NCBI GenBank assembly: GCA_965200005.1
Contig: OZ241331.1
Span: 62,001-126,000, forward strand
Reading direction: 5' to 3'
DNA from: Aldehydirespirator sp965200005
GTDB lineage: Bacteria > Actinomycetota > Acidimicrobiia > Acidimicrobiales > Aldehydirespiratoraceae
DNA: 64,000 nucleotides
Shown here: positions 61,795-64,000 of the stretch, in pieces
Layout: every line of letters starts with the position of its first letter
How positions within the stretch are numbered: position 1 is the stretch's first letter
Translations under genes and position numbers: made by a program
Notes under the pieces: generated by a model
The model's database searches: none
Told to the model about the DNA's origin: nothing
The model's input: only the letters and a program-made list of their open reading frames with translations

Positions 61795-63453
61795 ATGTAC
61801 GCCATCTTGAAGGGTTCCCCGGTCGCAGCAATGAGCCTCCGTCAAACCAGCAACACGCCTAGGCCTGCAACGAGTTCACCTAGCTCAGCGGTAACGATGT
61901 CGGGAGTGCCTGTGGATGCTGTCTATGGCGACGGACCGTTTCCCGGCGAGTTCCCCTATACCCGTGGGTTGTATTCGGGCATGTACCGCAACCGTCTATG
62001 GACGATGCGGATGTTTGCGGGCTTTGGAACAGCGGTCGATACCAACGGCCGGTTCAAAGAGATCCTGCGCAACGGCGGAACTGGGCTGTCGACAGCGTTC
62101 GACATGCCGACACTGATGGGACGTGACTCCGACGACGAGATCTGGTCGGCGGGTGAAGTAGGTCGAGCGGGTGTTGCAATCGACACGCTCGCAGACATGG
62201 CAGATCTATTCGCTGACATCAATCTTGGCGGCGTATCGACTTCGATGACCATCAACGGGCCCGCAATAGTGGCCCTGGCGCAATACATCGCAGTTGCTGA
62301 CAACACCGGAGTAAGCCGTTGTCAACTGTCGGGCACTATCCAGAACGACATTCTCAAGGAATACCAAGCCCAGAAGGAGTACATCTTTCCACCCCGACCC
62401 TCTGTGCGCATCGTCACGGACATGTTGCGTTTCACAACCGCGCAGATGCCGCGGTGGCATGCCGTGTCAATCTCGGGATATCACATACGTGAAGCAGGCT
62501 CGACTGCTGCTCAAGAACTTGGCTTCACACTTGCTAACGGCTTCGCTTATGTCGAAGCAGCCCGGGCGGCGGGCTTAGATGTAGATGAGTTCGCGCCCCG
62601 GCTGAGTTTCTTCTTCAACAGTCACAGCGACTTCTTTGAGGAAATCGGCAAGTTCCGGGCTGCTCGACGTATCTGGTCAACCTGGATGAAAGAACGCTAC
62701 GGAGCCAAGAGTGAGCGAAGCATGATGTGCCGCTTTCACTCGCAAACTGCCGGAGTGTCACTCACGGCTCAACAGCCTGAGATCAACATTGCACGGGTTG
62801 CGCTACAAGCTCTCGCGGCCGTTCTTGGTGGCACTCAATCCCTACACACCGACTCCTACGACGAAGCTCTTGCCCTTCCAACCGAAGAGGCTGCACGCAT
62901 TGCCTTGCGAACTCAACAGATCATTGCGCATGAAACAGGCGTCGCGAACGTCGCCGATCCTCTAGGCGGTTCGCCCTATGTCGAGTGGATGACTGATGAG
63001 ATGGAGCGCCAAGCGACTGACATTCTTGAGCATCTTCTTGATGTTGGAGGTGGCTCAATCCTTGAAGGTGTCTATGCGGGGATCGAAGATGGTTATTTCG
63101 TTGGTGGCATCGCTGACTCCGCTTACCGCTTTGAGCGGGAGGTGAACAACGGCAGCCGCATCATCGTTGGCGTCAACGCGTTCGCTGAGGGCGATGACGG
63201 CGACCCGAACCTGTTGCGTATCGAACAAGACACCGAAGATCTGCAACTCAAACGGCTAGCCGCAACCAAACTTGCCCGCAACCAAGAGGCGGTTGACACA
63301 ACACTCGCATCGGTTAGAGCCGCCGCGAGCGATCCCAGCGTGAACCTGATGCCACCAGTGATTGAAGCAGTAAAGGCTTACGCCACCGAGGGTGAAATCT
63401 GTGACACGCTCGCCGGCGTTTTTGGCCGTTACGTCGAACATGCAATCATCTGA
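61795..63453 (+). CDS. B12-dependent acyl-CoA mutase, large (catalytic) subunit
   Basis: A 552-residue catalytic subunit of the methylmalonyl-CoA mutase family that lacks the B12 domain. Blocks: YTRGLYSGMYRNRLWTMRMF near residue 60, AFDMPTLMGRDSD near residue 103, GTIQNDILKEYQAQKEYIFP near residue 180, SISGYHIREAGSTAAQE, FHSQTAGVSLTAQQPE and GGTQSLHTDSYDEALALPTE. The Tyr of RGLY fits methylmalonyl-CoA mutase, but the position of its substrate Arg (Arg207 in the Propionibacterium enzyme) is Gln here (KEYQAQKE), as in isobutyryl-CoA and 2-hydroxyisobutyryl-CoA mutases. So the substrate may not be methylmalonyl-CoA. The small subunit and a MeaB-type GTPase follow. True start may be ATG 61831. 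Confidence 0.88.
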   Translation: MYAILKGSPVAAMSLRQTSNTPRPATSSPSSAVTMSGVPVDAVYGDGPFPGEFPYTRGLYSGMYRNRLWTMRMFAGFGTAVDTNGRFKEILRNGGTGLSTAFDMPTLMGRDSDDEIWSAGEVGRAGVAIDTLADMADLFADINLGGVSTSMTINGPAIVALAQYIAVADNTGVSRCQLSGTIQNDILKEYQAQKEYIFPPRPSVRIVTDMLRFTTAQMPRWHAVSISGYHIREAGSTAAQELGFTLANGFAYVEAARAAGLDVDEFAPRLSFFFNSHSDFFEEIGKFRAARRIWSTWMKERYGAKSERSMMCRFHSQTAGVSLTAQQPEINIARVALQALAAVLGGTQSLHTDSYDEALALPTEEAARIALRTQQIIAHETGVANVADPLGGSPYVEWMTDEMERQATDILEHLLDVGGGSILEGVYAGIEDGYFVGGIADSAYRFEREVNNGSRIIVGVNAFAEGDDGDPNLLRIEQDTEDLQLKRLAATKLARNQEAVDTTLASVRAAASDPSVNLMPPVIEAVKAYATEGEICDTLAGVFGRYVEHAII

Positions 63454-63477
63454 CGATTCACCCGCAGCGGCGCTCTC

Positions 63478-63921
63478 GTGCACAATCCGCCTACTGACGT
63501 TGATGCCGTGAACGATCAAGACTTGTCACCTCACGACGTCCCGATCCGTGTGGTGCTCGCAAAGCTCGGGCTTGATGGTCATGACCGTGGCCTTAAGGTC
63601 GTGGCGCGGATGCTGCGCGACGCTGGGATGGAGGTGATCTACCTCGGTTTGCGTCAGACAACTGCCACCGTCGTGGCTGCTGCAGAACAAGAAGACGCTG
63701 ATGTGATCGGTCTGTCAATGCACAACGCGGGCCACCTCGCGCTTGCGCCCCGGATCGTTGAGGCTCTGGTCGATGCTGGGCTTGACACTCCGGTCGTGAT
63801 CGGGGGGATCGTGCCCGAGACCGATGTGGCGACGCTTACCGAGATGGGGATCCGGGCGGTGCTCCACCCTGGCGCTTCTGCTCAAGAAGTTGTAAGAGCC
63901 GTGAGCGGCTGCGTGAGATAA
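63478..63921 (+). CDS. Acyl-CoA mutase small subunit (cobalamin-binding)
   Basis: A 147-residue protein that is a single B12-binding domain: IRVVLAKLGLDGHDRGLKVV near residue 22 contains the DxHxxG motif whose His ligates cobalt, then GLSMHNAGHLALAPRIVEAL (the SxL position is SMH here) and VVIGGIVPETDV with the GG motif. It completes the mutase encoded 24 bases upstream. GTG 63478 or GTG 63508 could be the start; the earlier one adds ten residues of little similarity. Confidence 0.92.
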   Translation: MHNPPTDVDAVNDQDLSPHDVPIRVVLAKLGLDGHDRGLKVVARMLRDAGMEVIYLGLRQTTATVVAAAEQEDADVIGLSMHNAGHLALAPRIVEALVDAGLDTPVVIGGIVPETDVATLTEMGIRAVLHPGASAQEVVRAVSGCVR

Positions 63922-63949
63922 CCAACTCCTGCTAGTTGGCTTCGTTGGC

Positions 63950-64000
63950 ATGATCGCTGATCTGCTTGAGCGTGCCCAAGGTGGCAACCGGCAGGCGCTG
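63950..64000 (+). CDS. MeaB/ArgK-type GTPase chaperone, partial
   Basis: The last 51 bases encode MIADLLERAQGGNRQAL and run off the window. This matches the usual N-terminus of MeaB-like GTPases (helix with LLERA-GD-RALA), which load and protect adenosylcobalamin on acyl-CoA mutases. The position 28 bases after the small subunit strengthens the call; the GTPase motifs lie outside the window. Confidence 0.6.
   Translation, partial: MIADLLERAQGGNRQAL

Overview
The window looks like chromosome of an actinobacterium, most probably Acidimicrobiia. The lineage is inferred from gene content and order: a PASTA-bearing kinase-like protein, 13E12-type HNH repeats, a fosfomycin-insensitive type of MurA (Asp for Cys), an iscS-mnmA-ligA-gatCAB neighbourhood and a prfA-prmC-sua5-rpiB-glyA-wecA neighbourhood. 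No rRNA, tRNA or CRISPR array was recognised.

Layout. 1-2.9 kb: truncated acyltransferase, MATE exporter, solute-binding lipoprotein flanked by two copies of a short palindromic repeat. 2.9-16.4 kb: leftward housekeeping block (gatB, gatA, gatC, a PASTA pseudokinase, ligA, mnmA, cysteine desulfurase, rhomboid protease) with small rightward inserts. 16.4-24.5 kb: GH15 glucanohydrolase, NfuA-like protein, murA, MFS transporter, wecA-like transferase, glyA. 24.6-27.3 kb: a DUF4143 ATPase and a nucleotidyltransferase-HEPN fusion, divergent across a 23-bp tandem repeat array and lying between glyA and rpiB. 27.4-33.3 kb: rpiB, sua5, prmC, prfA, a small hydrolase and a long acyl-CoA dehydrogenase. 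33.3-41.2 kb: an accessory scrap-yard with four eroded 13E12 copies, a compact phage-like cassette of tiny overlapping genes, a deleted DUF5131 gene, an ElaA-type acetyltransferase and an M28-like protein. 41.2-49.6 kb: a TauD-type dioxygenase and a leftward catabolic operon of ribose-type ABC importer, DUF917 protein, hydantoinase A-type protein and membrane dipeptidase.

The most interesting part is 49.7-59.8 kb, a nitrile-hydratase-leader-peptide (NHLP) RiPP system. A cytokinin-dehydrogenase-like FAD oxidase and an alpha/alpha-toroid (terpene-cyclase-like) protein precede an HlyD-like adaptor, a C39-peptidase ABC transporter and a second NHLM-type ABC transporter. Convergent to these are an unknown 361-residue protein and the precursor gene. 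The precursor has a canonical NHLP leader ending in Gly-Gly and a putative core of only six residues (FAGVPW). Its leader is split by a +1 frame change at AAA-UGA, and the second ABC transporter carries one in-frame TAA between its membrane and ATPase halves. The cluster is therefore either a recently decaying RiPP system or one that uses recoding and split proteins.

The right end (60-64 kb) returns to core metabolism: dienelactone hydrolase, polyphosphate kinase 2, a two-subunit B12-dependent acyl-CoA mutase, and the first codons of its MeaB-type GTPase chaperone.
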